A DNA stretch of 64,000 bases from Pseudomonas putida (GCF_001636055.1 NZ_CP011789.1:5678501-5742500); one strand, 5' to 3'; positions 10,996-20,186 are shown, counted from the first letter of the stretch. A program made the numbers and translations. The notes: generated from the sequence alone by a model not told the origin.

Positions 10996-12276
10996 TCATG
11001 AACGCGTCTGGATGAGCTTCCCAAGGGCCTCGAGCAATCGTTGCAGGGCACCCTGGTTGGCCTGCATCACCGCCCTGCCTGCCTCGCCCATGCGCCGACA
11101 ATCCTGGGGAAGCTCAATCAGGCGTCGGACCGCAGCGGCCAGTCCTTCGGCGTCGTCCACCTGTTGTAACGCACCAGCTTCACGCAACATCGCGCTGATC
11201 TCGAGGAAGTTGAACACGTGCGGGCCGGTAATTACCGGCAATGCGAGCGCTGCCGGCTCCAGCGGATTGTGCCCGCCAGTGGGCACCAGGCTGCCGCCCA
11301 CGAAGGTGATATCAGCCAAGGCGTAGAGGAACATCAACTCGCCCATGGTATCGCCAAGCAGGACCTGGACCTGCCCGTCTACCGCCGCACCCGAAGAACG
11401 TCGCACCGTGGTGAAACGTTCGCGACACAGTTCATGCACCGCATCGAAACGCTCCGGGTGACGTGGCACCAGGATCAGGAGTGCATCGCCATGCACCTGC
11501 AGCAGGCGCTGGTGGGCTTCGAGAATGAGCGCATCCTCGCCCTCATGAGTGCTGGCGGCAATCCACACTGGCCGCTGCAGGGCCGACCACTGCTCGCGCA
11601 ACTGGCGGGCATGTGGCAGTAGTTGATCGTGCACCTTCAGGTCGAACTTGATCGAACCGGTCACCTGCACGCACTGCGCACGGGCGCCCAGACTGCGGAA
11701 ACGCTCGGCCTCGGTCTCGGTCTGTACCGCAATCAGGCTCATCTCTTCGAGCATCGGCCGGGTCAGGCCGGCGAAACGAGCATAACCGCGTGCCGAACGC
11801 TCCGACAACCGCGCATTGGCCAGGGCCACGGGAATACCGCGCCTGGCGCACTGGTGGATATGGTTGGGCCACAGTTCGGTTTCCATGATGATGCCCAGCT
11901 TCGGACGCACATGATCGAGGAAGCGCGCCGCTGCCCAGGGCAGATCGTAGGGCAGATAACAATGCTGGACCCGCGGCTCGCTGGCGAACATCGCGCGGAT
12001 ACGCTCCGAGCCGGTCGGGGTCATGCAGGTCAGCGTAATGGGCAGGTCCGGGTAAGCCGCGAGCAGTGCCTTGACCATCGGCGCCGCAGCGATGCTCTCG
12101 CCCACCGATACCGCATGCACCCAGATACCGCCCTGGCGCATGGCCGGAAGCTTGCAGGCAAAGCGCTCGGCGATGCGCTGGCGATACGCTGGCGCCTTGC
12201 GCCCACGCAAGAACAGGCGCAGCGCGACCAGCGGCAGGCCCAGGTGAAACAGCAGGGTGTAGAGGGTTCTGTTCAT
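10996..12276 (-). CDS. waaA: 3-deoxy-D-manno-octulosonic acid (Kdo) transferase
   Basis: WaaA adds Kdo residues to lipid IVA at the cytoplasmic face of the inner membrane, the first step of LPS core assembly. The 426-residue protein opens MNRTLYTLLFHLGLPLVAL (membrane-anchoring segment). It shows family blocks WVHAVSVGES, LTCMTPTGSER, METELWPN and, in the C-terminal GT-B domain, FVGGSLVPTGGHNPLEPA. The ATG at 12276 is chosen because residues upstream read into the repeat element at 12291. It is monocistronic here. Confidence 0.95.
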   Translation of the reverse strand: MNRTLYTLLFHLGLPLVALRLFLRGRKAPAYRQRIAERFACKLPAMRQGGIWVHAVSVGESIAAAPMVKALLAAYPDLPITLTCMTPTGSERIRAMFASEPRVQHCYLPYDLPWAAARFLDHVRPKLGIIMETELWPNHIHQCARRGIPVALANARLSERSARGYARFAGLTRPMLEEMSLIAVQTETEAERFRSLGARAQCVQVTGSIKFDLKVHDQLLPHARQLREQWSALQRPVWIAASTHEGEDALILEAHQRLLQVHGDALLILVPRHPERFDAVHELCRERFTTVRRSSGAAVDGQVQVLLGDTMGELMFLYALADITFVGGSLVPTGGHNPLEPAALALPVITGPHVFNFLEISAMLREAGALQQVDDAEGLAAAVRRLIELPQDCRRMGEAGRAVMQANQGALQRLLEALGKLIQTRS

Positions 12277-12290
12277 GGCGCCGCAGTTTA

Positions 12291-12380
12291 CTAGGGTCTG
12301 TCTGAAATGTGTCTGCACTCGCCCATACTACGTTGAAGACAGCCACCTCAGATTCACGGGAAAAAGGTCTGTCAGACTAG
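12291..12380. repeat. Short CTAG-bounded element, relative of the one at 40156
   Basis: The first 47 bases closely match the inverted right end of the 40156-40317 element: both read TGTCTGAAATG, then TCTGCACTCGCCCATACT and CGTTGA, with a few substitutions. The stretch is bounded by CTAG at 12291-12294 and 12377-12380. The right-hand CTAG supplies the TAG stop of the LysR gene. It is probably a decayed or deleted copy of a non-coding mobile element. Confidence 0.7.
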
Positions 12381-13267
12381 CCGATTGCCCGCAGGTGCAT
12401 GGCAAAGCGCTCAGCCAGCCATTGGGCTGCCGGCCCAAGCGGCTCGTCGCGCCGCCAGGCCAGCTCGGCAACCAGCGCCGGCGGGCGCCATTCGCTATCG
12501 AGCTCGACCATGTGCGCCTGGTACGTCGGGTACTGCACCACGTGCCGTGGCAGCCAGGCCCAGCCCAGACCGCGCATCAGCAACTCGGCCATGACGTAGA
12601 AGCTGTCGGCACGCCAGACCTGAGCGCTGACCGGCTCGCCGCCCGGATAGTCGCTGTCCTGTGGGGCGATGAGCAACTGCCGGTGACGCGCCAGCTGCTG
12701 ACAGGTTACCCGTCCGGCATGGGCAAGCGGATGATACGCAGCACAGACCGTGACCATCTCGACACTGCCCAGGGTACGGCGCTCCAGCGAGTCCGGGATG
12801 CTTTCGTGATGAAAAAACAAGCCGAGATCTGCCCGCCGCCCGACCAGCTTGCGCGCCACGTCGCCCTGTGCGCCACTGGCCAGTTGCACCTGGAGAAAGG
12901 GGAACTGGCTGGCCAACTCATCAAGGCTGTCGATCACCGGCTGGTAGGGCATGGCTTCATCCTGGGCCACCCGCAGCAGCGGTTCCTGGCCGCGCATCAA
13001 GGCCTGGGCGCGACCATCGAGCCGCTCGCACTGGCGCAACAACTCCTGAGCGTCACGTAGCAAGGCTTCGCCACTTTCGGTCAGACGCGGCTGACGACCA
13101 CTGCTGCGTTCGAAAAGGATCACGCCAAGGTCTGCTTCGAGCAGCGCAATGGCGTTGCTCACGGCCGACTGCGCCTTGCGCTGGGCACGGGCCACGGCAG
13201 AAAACGAGCGTAGCTCGGCGACCTGGACGAATAGCCGCAACTGTTCAAGGTTCCACTGTTCGGCCAT
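12377..13267 (-). CDS. LysR-family transcriptional regulator
   Basis: A 296-residue LysR-type regulator. The N-terminal winged helix-turn-helix (LEQLRLFVQVAELRSFSAVARAQRKAQSAVS in pieces, about residues 7-66) is followed by a periplasmic-binding-like effector domain. It is divergent from an SMR transporter gene, 87 bp apart, so it probably controls that gene and itself. A perfect 11-bp-arm palindrome covers its own start codon (13265-13295). The inducer is unknown. Its stop codon falls exactly at the boundary of a repeat element. Confidence 0.92.
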   Translation of the reverse strand: MAEQWNLEQLRLFVQVAELRSFSAVARAQRKAQSAVSNAIALLEADLGVILFERSSGRQPRLTESGEALLRDAQELLRQCERLDGRAQALMRGQEPLLRVAQDEAMPYQPVIDSLDELASQFPFLQVQLASGAQGDVARKLVGRRADLGLFFHHESIPDSLERRTLGSVEMVTVCAAYHPLAHAGRVTCQQLARHRQLLIAPQDSDYPGGEPVSAQVWRADSFYVMAELLMRGLGWAWLPRHVVQYPTYQAHMVELDSEWRPPALVAELAWRRDEPLGPAAQWLAERFAMHLRAIG

Positions 13268-13295
13268 TACCTATCTCCAGAATCGATAGGTAATG
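13265..13295. promoter_or_regulatory. Palindrome over the LysR start, probable operator
   Basis: CATTACCTATC (13265-13275) and GATAGGTAATG (13285-13295) are perfect 11-bp inverted arms separated by 9 nt. The left arm includes the LysR start codon. Size and position fit a LysR-type autoregulatory and activator site. Confidence 0.75.
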
Positions 13296-13354
13296 ACTTT
13301 ACCGCAATCAGGAACAACCTAGAATGCCCGACCAGTAACCAGAGGAAACCGATC

Positions 13355-13687
13355 ATGAATGCCTACACCTATCTCGCCATCGCCATCTGCGCCGAGGTCA
13401 TCGCCACCGCTTCGATGAAAGCGGTCAAGGGCCTGAGTACGCCGTTGCCGTTGCTGCTGATGGTGTGTGGCTATGCCGTGGCCTTCTGGATGCTCACGCT
13501 GGTGGTGCGCAGCATTCCAGTGGGTATCGCCTACGCGGTGTGGTCCGGCATGGGGATCGTGCTGATCAGCATCGCAGCGCTGGTGATCTATGGGCAGAAG
13601 CTGGATGTACCGGCCATGCTGGGGATGGCGATGATCGTAGGGGGTGTGGTGGTGATCCAGCTCTTCTCCAAGACTGCTGGGCATTGA
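13355..13687 (+). CDS. Small multidrug resistance (SMR) family transporter
   Basis: A 110-residue inner-membrane protein with four hydrophobic helices. It carries the SMR signature AICAEVIATASMKA, whose Glu14 is the substrate- and proton-binding residue of EmrE. Other conserved parts are GYAVAFWMLTLVVRSIPVGIAYAVWSG in sequence. It would export cationic compounds in exchange for protons as a dimer. Divergent from the LysR gene. EmrE-type and Gdx/SugE-type (guanidinium) members differ by a few residues; the IPVGIAYAVWSG block favours EmrE-like but this is not proof. Confidence 0.9.
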   Translation: MNAYTYLAIAICAEVIATASMKAVKGLSTPLPLLLMVCGYAVAFWMLTLVVRSIPVGIAYAVWSGMGIVLISIAALVIYGQKLDVPAMLGMAMIVGGVVVIQLFSKTAGH

Positions 13688-13754
13688 TCGATAGGCAACA
13701 TTGCCGGGCACGGGCTGTATACTGGGCAATCGTTCCAGTTTTCGAGGTGCCCGC

Positions 13755-14930
13755 ATGCCATCCGCCATTTCCACTGACGCACTCATCGTCGGCGCCGGGG
13801 TCGCAGGCCTCTGGCTCAATGCCCGGCTGCGTCGCCAGGGCTATTCGACGGTGCTGGTGGAGCGCGCCAGCCTTGGCGGCGAGCAGACCATCAAGTCCCA
13901 GGGCATCATCCATGGCGGCACCAAGTACGCCCTGCATGGCGCGCTGACCGGCGCTTCGGAGGCCATCGCCGACATGCCGCGGCGCTGGCGCGAGGCCCTG
14001 GCCGGCAGCGGCGAGCTGGACCTGCGCGACACCCGCCTGCTCTCCGATGCCCACTATCTATGGTCGCCCGGCACCTTGGCCGGCAACCTCACCAGCTTCT
14101 TCGCCAGCAAGGCCGTGCGCGGCCGGGTCGATCAGGTCAAGGGCGAGCAGTTGCCACCGGCCCTGCAGGACCGCGCCTTCAAAGGCAAGGTCTACCGTCT
14201 GGCCGAGCTGGTCATCGATGTACCCAGCCTGCTCGGCAACCTCGCGCAACTGGCCGGTGACAGCTTGCTCGCTGGCGAGCGGATCGAGCCACTGCACGAA
14301 GGCCAGGCGCTGGTCGGCCTGAAGGTCGATGGTCGCGAGATCCGCGCCCAACGCATCGTGCTCAGTGCCGGCGGCGGCACCGAGGACCTGCTGCATGCCC
14401 TCGGCCTGAGCCAACCCGCGCAGCAGCGCCGCCCCTTGCATATGGTCCTGGCCAAAGGCCCCAACCTCAAGCCGCTGTACGCCCACTGCCTGGGCGGTGG
14501 CACCAAGCCACGGGTCACCGTGACCACCCACCCGGCGGCCGATGGCCAGTGGGTCTGGTACCTGGGCGGCGACCTCGCCGAAGCCGATGGCGTGGCCCGC
14601 GAGCCAGCCGCGCAGATTGCCGCAGCGCAAAAAGAGATCGCCGGCCTGCTGCCCTGGGTCGATCAAAGCCAAGTGCGCTGGGCCACCTTGCGCGTCGATC
14701 GCGCCGAGCCCGCACAGTCGGGCCTGGTACGCCCCGACAACGCCTTCCTCAGCGAGCAGGAACGCCTGCTGGTTGGCTGGCCGACCAAGCTGGCGCTGGC
14801 GCCAGACTTCTCCGACCGCGTCCTGGCCGCCTTCGAGCGCGATGGTATTCGCCCGAGCGCCCAGGCCGACCTGACAGACTTGCCGCGTCCCCCACTCGGC
14901 GTGCCGGCCTGGGAGCAACTGCTGCCATGA
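13755..14930 (+). CDS. FAD-dependent oxidoreductase (DAO family)
   Basis: A 391-residue flavoprotein with an N-terminal Rossmann motif DALIVGAGVAGLWLNARL (GxGxxG) followed by VLVERASLGGEQTIKSQG, typical of the glycerol-3-phosphate/amino-acid oxidase (DAO) family. The substrate cannot be read from the sequence. The start is the ATG at 13755. Its stop codon overlaps the start of the aldo/keto reductase gene (ATGA), so the two are translationally coupled and may act in one pathway. Confidence 0.85.
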   Translation: MPSAISTDALIVGAGVAGLWLNARLRRQGYSTVLVERASLGGEQTIKSQGIIHGGTKYALHGALTGASEAIADMPRRWREALAGSGELDLRDTRLLSDAHYLWSPGTLAGNLTSFFASKAVRGRVDQVKGEQLPPALQDRAFKGKVYRLAELVIDVPSLLGNLAQLAGDSLLAGERIEPLHEGQALVGLKVDGREIRAQRIVLSAGGGTEDLLHALGLSQPAQQRRPLHMVLAKGPNLKPLYAHCLGGGTKPRVTVTTHPAADGQWVWYLGGDLAEADGVAREPAAQIAAAQKEIAGLLPWVDQSQVRWATLRVDRAEPAQSGLVRPDNAFLSEQERLLVGWPTKLALAPDFSDRVLAAFERDGIRPSAQADLTDLPRPPLGVPAWEQLLP

Positions 14931-15739
14931 GCCTGCCGACCCTGCACGATTTCCACCGCCCCTTGGGCGGCACCGGCCTGAAGGTATCGCCACTGGGGCT
15001 GGGCACGGTCAAGCTTGGCCGCGACCAGGGCGTGAAGTATCCCAACGGCTTCACCATCCCCGGCGACGACGAGGCCCGCCTGCTGCTGTCGCAGGCGCGC
15101 GAGCTGGGCATCAACCTGATCGACACCGCGCCGGCCTATGGTCGCAGTGAAGAGCGTCTCGGCCCATTGCTGCGTGGCCAGCGTAACGACTGGATCATCG
15201 TCAGCAAGGTCGGCGAAGAGTTCGAAAACGGCCTGTCGCACTTCGATTTCAGCGCCGCCCATACCCGACGCTCAGTCGAGCGCAGCCTCAAGCGCCTGGA
15301 AACCGACCGTATCGAACTGGTACTGGTGCACTCCGACGGCAATGACCTGGCCATCCTCGAGCAGCAAGAGGTCTACCAGACACTCGCCGCGCTCAAGCAG
15401 GAAGGTAAGATCCTCGGCTACGGCTTTTCCGGCAAGACCGCCGACGGCGGCCTGAAAGCACTGGAACAGGGCGACTGCGCGATGATCACCTACAACCTCA
15501 ACGAGCAGGCGGAGCGCCCGGTGCTGGACTACGCTGCCGAACACGGCAAGGCCATCCTGGTGAAGAAGGCCCTGGCCAGCGGGCATATCTGCCTGTCTCC
15601 AGGAGTCGACCCGGTCCAGGCCAGCTTCGAGCTGCTGTTCGCCCATCCGGGGGTCAGCAGTGCTATTGTCGGCACCATCAATCCGTTGCACCTGGCCCAC
15701 AACGTGGCCACCGTCGCCCGTATTCTGGGCCAGGCCTGA
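14927..15739 (+). CDS. Aldo/keto reductase
   Basis: A 270-residue NADPH-dependent oxidoreductase of the aldo/keto reductase superfamily. It has the N-terminal LGLGTVKLGRDQG, the catalytic Asp/Tyr in LIDTAPAYGRSEERLG, the region IVSKVGEEF for the Lys, and LVHSDGND in the place of the catalytic His strand. Its ATG overlaps the stop of the upstream flavoprotein gene by 4 nt. The reaction is presumably reduction of an aldehyde or ketone; the substrate is unknown. Confidence 0.87.
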   Translation: MSLPTLHDFHRPLGGTGLKVSPLGLGTVKLGRDQGVKYPNGFTIPGDDEARLLLSQARELGINLIDTAPAYGRSEERLGPLLRGQRNDWIIVSKVGEEFENGLSHFDFSAAHTRRSVERSLKRLETDRIELVLVHSDGNDLAILEQQEVYQTLAALKQEGKILGYGFSGKTADGGLKALEQGDCAMITYNLNEQAERPVLDYAAEHGKAILVKKALASGHICLSPGVDPVQASFELLFAHPGVSSAIVGTINPLHLAHNVATVARILGQA

Positions 15740-15776
15740 GCCGCTCACGCGGCCGCCGAATGCAAGGAGGAGCCTC

Positions 15777-16745
15777 GTGGCGCGTACGCTTATCCGCAAG
15801 AACCCGAGCAACTTCAAGACCCTGCCGCTGCATGTAGAAGCCACCCCGGAACGCCTGAGCTACCAGAGCATCGGTATGCCGCTGAACTTCGCCCAGACTC
15901 TGCAACGGCGCAAGGCGATCCAGCTGGATGACAGCGAACGCTTCGTCATCGAACTGGCCAACCTGGGCGTTTCGGTACGCCTGACCCTCAACTGGCAGAA
16001 CCGCGACTACTGGGTGCTGGTGCGTCAGCGCCGCCAGGACCGCGGCGATGTCGTACTCAAGCTGATCTCCGGTTACGTACCTGCCCAGGAGCTCAACCTC
16101 CCGCTGCACACGGCCATCCAGGAAGTGGCAGAAGAATGCCTGCTGGAAACCCCGGAAGGCTGGCTGGGCGGACGTTTCAACGACACCTGGCTACCCGCCC
16201 CTTATGCCGCGGCCCTGCACTACCGCGAAGCCCTGCCCTTCACCCTGAGCCCGGCCTCGGGCGCGGCGCGGCCGGTACACTGCGGCAACCTGATGCTGCT
16301 CGAGCGACCACGGGCCTATGTGCACCTGCCCACCGCCTCGCTGCAACTGATCTACGATCTGCGCCTGCAGGTCCCCAAGGAGGCCAAGTCGCTCAGCCTG
16401 TTCCACGTCGACGAGCGCCTGGAAGGCGACCAACTGGTGGCCCGGCTCAACCGCAAGCGCCCCGACCTGTATCTGATGCCCCTGAAGGACGGCAAGCCAC
16501 TGGCGGAGCTGTACACCCTGAAGAAGGACCAGCTGATACCCGCGAGCACGCGCGGGCTGTACCTGGCCGAAAGCTTCGCCCTGCAGGATGGGTGGGTGGT
16601 GAGGGAAGAGCGCGTGCGCTGGCGGGAATGGGTGCGTCAGCAAGGGTTGGTGGAGAGCCGGCCCGAGAAGCCTTCGCACCTGCAGCGATTCAGCGACAAG
16701 GCGCGGGCGTTGCTGCAGCGGGCAAAGACCACACTGCATAAATAG
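15777..16745 (+). CDS. Nudix-like protein with a degenerate Nudix box
   Basis: A 322-residue cytoplasmic protein starting at a GTG (15777), chosen because AGGAGG lies just upstream. Residues 99-120 resemble a Nudix box: G99, five residues, E105, then QEVAEE (115-120). The spacing between E105 and the QE pair is nine rather than seven residues, the usual Arg is Gln, and the Gly after EE is missing. The N-terminal part resembles a beta-rich substrate domain. I know Pseudomonas relatives only as uncharacterised proteins. It follows the aldo/keto reductase gene by 37 bp and is convergent with hldE. Confidence 0.6.
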   Translation: MARTLIRKNPSNFKTLPLHVEATPERLSYQSIGMPLNFAQTLQRRKAIQLDDSERFVIELANLGVSVRLTLNWQNRDYWVLVRQRRQDRGDVVLKLISGYVPAQELNLPLHTAIQEVAEECLLETPEGWLGGRFNDTWLPAPYAAALHYREALPFTLSPASGAARPVHCGNLMLLERPRAYVHLPTASLQLIYDLRLQVPKEAKSLSLFHVDERLEGDQLVARLNRKRPDLYLMPLKDGKPLAELYTLKKDQLIPASTRGLYLAESFALQDGWVVREERVRWREWVRQQGLVESRPEKPSHLQRFSDKARALLQRAKTTLHK

Positions 16746-16747
16746 CA

Positions 16748-16768
16748 GCAGCGGCGCCTGGCCGCTGC
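16748..16768 (+). terminator. Candidate terminator hairpin after the Nudix-like gene
   Basis: A 7-bp perfect stem (GCAGCGG / CCGCTGC) with a 7-nt loop begins 3 bp after the stop codon, between convergent genes. No clear T-run follows, so the call is tentative. Confidence 0.4.
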
Positions 16769-16811
16769 AACCTGCCCCGCGATCACCGGTGGTACGCGAT
16801 GCAGCACCTGC

Positions 16812-18233
16812 TTAGTTCTTGCGGATCTTCTCGACGATCGCGGTGGTCGAGCTGTTCTCGACCAAACCCAGCACTTTCACCGTACCGCCATAGGCCTTGA
16901 CGATATCCGCCCCGACCACCTGGTCGATCCCGTAATCGCCGCCTTTGACCAGCACATCCGGCTTGACCTGGCGCAGCAGGTTTTCAGGTGTTCCCTCAGG
17001 GAAACTGATGACCCAGTCCACCGCCCCCAGGCCGGCGAGCACCGCCATGCGGCGATCGACGCTGTTGATCGGACGCCCAGGCCCCTTGAGACGGCTGACC
17101 GAAGCATCGTCGTTGATCGCAACGATGAGGCGATCCCCTTGGGAACGGGCCTGCTCCAGATACGTCACATGCCCGGCATGGAGAATGTCGAAGCAACCGT
17201 TGGTGAAGACGATCTTCTCGTTGTGCGCACGCGCGTCGTCGATGGCCAGCAACAACTGCTCGAGCCCCAGCACACCGCGCTCGGAGCCTTCTTCGCGCTG
17301 GATCGCCCGGCGCAACTCCGGGGCGCTGATGGCCGCCGTACCCAGCTTGCCGACGACGATGCCCGCAGCCAGGTTGGCCAGGGCCACCGCATGCGGGAGG
17401 TCCTCGCCTGCGGCAATGGCAGCCGCCAGCGTCGAGATGACGGTATCGCCAGCACCGGTGACGTCGAACACCTCGCGGGCGCGGGCCGGCAGGTGCAAGG
17501 CCGGATGACCGGTGCGCAGCAGGGTCATGCCATGCTCCCCACGGGTCACCAGCAGCGCGCCGAGGTCAAGATCGTCGAGCAATTGCAAACCCTTGGCGAC
17601 CAGCTCGGCTTCATCGGCGCAACGCCCGACGATGGTCTCGAACTCGCTGAGGTTGGGGGTGATCAGGCTGGCACCGCGATAGATGGAAAAATCCTTGCCC
17701 TTGGGGTCGGCCAGTACCGGGATGCCCTTGCTGCGAGCAGCCTGGATCAGCGACTGGTGGTTCTTCAGCGCGCCCTTGCCGTAATCCGACAGCACCAGCA
17801 CCTTGACGCCTCCGAGCAGCGCATCGACCTCGGCCCCCAGCGACAGCGGATCGGTGGCGAAGGGCTCTTCGAAATCGATGCGCAGCAATTGCTGGTGGCG
17901 GCTCATGACCCGCAGCTTGACGATGGTGGGCTGGTGCGCAATGCGCTGGAACACCGAGCGCACACCAGCAGCCTGCAGGCTGTTGGCCAGGCTGTCGGCC
18001 GCTTCGTCCTGGCCGGTGACGCCCACCAGCGAAGCCGGGGCGCCAAGTGCCGCGATATTCAAGGCAACGTTGGCCGCACCGCCGGGCCGATCCTCGATCT
18101 GGTCGACCTTGACCACCGGTACCGGCGCTTCCGGCGAGATACGCGATGTACCGCCATGCCAGTAGCGGTCGAGCATCACATCGCCGACCACCAGTACCGG
18201 GGCTTGATCGAAACGCGGCATGGACAACTTCAT
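16812..18233 (-). CDS. hldE: Bifunctional heptose kinase/adenylyltransferase
   Basis: HldE makes ADP-heptose for LPS inner core: its N-terminal domain phosphorylates heptose-7-phosphate at C1 and its C-terminal domain transfers AMP. The 473-residue protein shows the PfkB-type kinase motifs GGAANVALN and DVTGAGDT (catalytic Asp), then the nucleotidyltransferase motif FTNGCFDILHAGHV (HxGH). The ATG at 18233 gives MKLSMPRFDQAP; the longer frame begins with a TTG without support. It lies about 130 bp downstream of msbA on the same strand. Confidence 0.96.
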   Translation of the reverse strand: MKLSMPRFDQAPVLVVGDVMLDRYWHGGTSRISPEAPVPVVKVDQIEDRPGGAANVALNIAALGAPASLVGVTGQDEAADSLANSLQAAGVRSVFQRIAHQPTIVKLRVMSRHQQLLRIDFEEPFATDPLSLGAEVDALLGGVKVLVLSDYGKGALKNHQSLIQAARSKGIPVLADPKGKDFSIYRGASLITPNLSEFETIVGRCADEAELVAKGLQLLDDLDLGALLVTRGEHGMTLLRTGHPALHLPARAREVFDVTGAGDTVISTLAAAIAAGEDLPHAVALANLAAGIVVGKLGTAAISAPELRRAIQREEGSERGVLGLEQLLLAIDDARAHNEKIVFTNGCFDILHAGHVTYLEQARSQGDRLIVAINDDASVSRLKGPGRPINSVDRRMAVLAGLGAVDWVISFPEGTPENLLRQVKPDVLVKGGDYGIDQVVGADIVKAYGGTVKVLGLVENSSTTAIVEKIRKN

Positions 18234-18328
18234 GGGCAACCCATATGGAAAAATGAACAGGGGCAGGATATTAGCACACGGCAGCCGGCGGCTTTAACGC
18301 CAACTGCGGCGGGGACAATTCCAGTGAC

Positions 18329-18352
18329 AATCGGGGCACACACGCCCCGATT
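18329..18352 (-). terminator. Candidate hairpin between msbA and hldE
   Basis: A 9-bp perfect stem (AATCGGGGC / GCCCCGATT) with a 6-nt loop lies 10 bp after the msbA stop. There is no strong U-run on the minus strand; it may attenuate rather than end transcription into hldE. Confidence 0.4.
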
Positions 18353-18362
18353 CATGAGGGTT

Positions 18363-20174
18363 TCAGGTGATATCGGCCTTGTCCGGCTCATCGAGTCCCA
18401 TGGCGTGCAGGCGGGCATAATGGCCATTAGCCTCAAGCAGTTCGGCATGGGTACCACGCTCGACCAGGCGCCCCTGGTCCATGACCAGGATCAGGTCGGC
18501 CTTCTCGATGGTCGACAGACGGTGCGCGATCACCAGGGTGGTGCGCCCTTCCATCACATGGTCGAGCGCCGCCTGAATATGACGCTCGGACTCGGTATCC
18601 AGTGCCGAGGTCGCCTCGTCGAGGATCAGCAAGGGAGCGTTCTTCAACAGCGCCCGGGCGATTGCCAGGCGCTGGCGCTGGCCACCGGACAGCAGCACAC
18701 CATTCTCGCCGACCTCGGTGTCGAAGCCCTTGGGCAGTTGGTCGACGAACTCCTTGGCGTAAGCGTCGGCCGCGGCAGCCTCGATGGCCTCGCGCGGCGC
18801 ACCGGCCAGGTCGCCATAGGCGATATTGTTGGCCACGGTGTCGTTGAACAGGGTGACATGCTGAGTCACCTGAGCCACATGTCGGCGCAGGTTACGCAGG
18901 CGATAATCCTCGATTTCCACACCATCGAGCAGGATCTCGCCCTTGTTGTGGTGGTAGAAACGCGGGATCAGCGCCGCCAGTGTCGACTTGCCGCTGCCAG
19001 AACGCCCCACCAGGGCGATCATCTGCCCGGGCTCGGCGACGAAGCTGATGTCGGTCAGCACCTGACGCTCGGTGCCTGGATAGGTGAAGCTCAGGTTGCG
19101 CACCTCCAGACGGCCCTCGACACGCTCCTTCTCCACGGTACCGCCGTCCACCTCGGGCTTCTCGTCGAGCTGCTCGAAGATGCTCTCGGCGCCGGCCAGG
19201 CCCTTCTGAATGGTCGAGCTGACCTCCGAAAGCTGGCGAATCGGCTTGGGCAACAAGCCAGCCGCCGTGATGTAGGCGACCAGGTCGCCAGCCGAGGCAT
19301 CACCACGCAGGAACAGCACCAGGAACATCAGCGCGGCCATGGCGCTGTAGATCACCAGTTGCAGGGCCGGGGTGTAGAGGGCGCCGGTCTTGTTCATGCG
19401 CAGCTGCTTGTCGGTGTTGCTCTGGCTGGCATTTCTGAATCGACGCTCTTCGTAGGCTTCGCCGCCGAAGCTGCGCACCACACGGTAGCCCTGGATGGTT
19501 TCGGAGGCCACGTGGGTGACGTCCCCCATGGCCACCTGGATCTTCTTGCTCTGCTTGCGGAATTTCTTGCTGGCAGTACTCACCATCACTGCAATGACCG
19601 GCAGGATGGCAACCATCACCAGGGTGAGCTTCCAGTTCATCCACATCAGGTAGATGAACAGGAACACCACGGTCAGGCCTTCACGGATCACCACCTTGAT
19701 CGCGTCGGTGGCGGCACCGGTGACCATGGTGACGTTGAAGGTGATGCGCGAGATCAGGTGCCCGGAGTTATGGCTGTCGAAGTAGCGGTTGGGCAGCACC
19801 AACAACTTGTTGAACAGCTCCAGGCGCAGGTCGTGGACCAGGCAGAGGGACACCTTGGCCAGATAGTAGTTACCGAGGAACGACCCGAGCCCTTGCCAGG
19901 CAGCGATCAGGATGATCAGCAACGGCACCGCCTGCAGCAATTGCAGGTCGCGCAGGTAGGGGACGTCGGGGAACAACACCGCTTGCGGATTGCTCAGGCC
20001 ATCGACGAAGTACTTGAGGATCCCCGCCAGCATCGGCTGGGTCGAGGCAAAGATCACGAAACCGATAATGCTCAGCAGGAAAATGCCGATGTAGGGTTTC
20101 ACATAGCCCAGCAGCCTGAAATAGATCTTCAGGCTGGTGGGGTTGTCCGCCGGTCGCGGTGTTTCGGCCATCAT
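18363..20174 (-). CDS. msbA: Lipid A/LPS-core flippase, ABC exporter
   Basis: MsbA flips lipid A-core across the inner membrane using ATP. The 603-residue half-transporter has an N-terminal six-helix domain beginning near YFRLLGYVKPYIG, then an ATPase domain with Walker A GRSGSGKST, signature [10 protein letters not shown], Walker B LLILDEATSALD and the switch His in IAHRLST. Two ATGs (20174 and 20171) are possible and differ by one residue. It sits between the O-antigen ligase gene and hldE, a setting that supports MsbA over a generic exporter. Confidence 0.95.
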   Translation of the reverse strand: MMAETPRPADNPTSLKIYFRLLGYVKPYIGIFLLSIIGFVIFASTQPMLAGILKYFVDGLSNPQAVLFPDVPYLRDLQLLQAVPLLIILIAAWQGLGSFLGNYYLAKVSLCLVHDLRLELFNKLLVLPNRYFDSHNSGHLISRITFNVTMVTGAATDAIKVVIREGLTVVFLFIYLMWMNWKLTLVMVAILPVIAVMVSTASKKFRKQSKKIQVAMGDVTHVASETIQGYRVVRSFGGEAYEERRFRNASQSNTDKQLRMNKTGALYTPALQLVIYSAMAALMFLVLFLRGDASAGDLVAYITAAGLLPKPIRQLSEVSSTIQKGLAGAESIFEQLDEKPEVDGGTVEKERVEGRLEVRNLSFTYPGTERQVLTDISFVAEPGQMIALVGRSGSGKSTLAALIPRFYHHNKGEILLDGVEIEDYRLRNLRRHVAQVTQHVTLFNDTVANNIAYGDLAGAPREAIEAAAADAYAKEFVDQLPKGFDTEVGENGVLLSGGQRQRLAIARALLKNAPLLILDEATSALDTESERHIQAALDHVMEGRTTLVIAHRLSTIEKADLILVMDQGRLVERGTHAELLEANGHYARLHAMGLDEPDKADIT

Positions 20175-20186
20175 CGAGCTCGCTGT

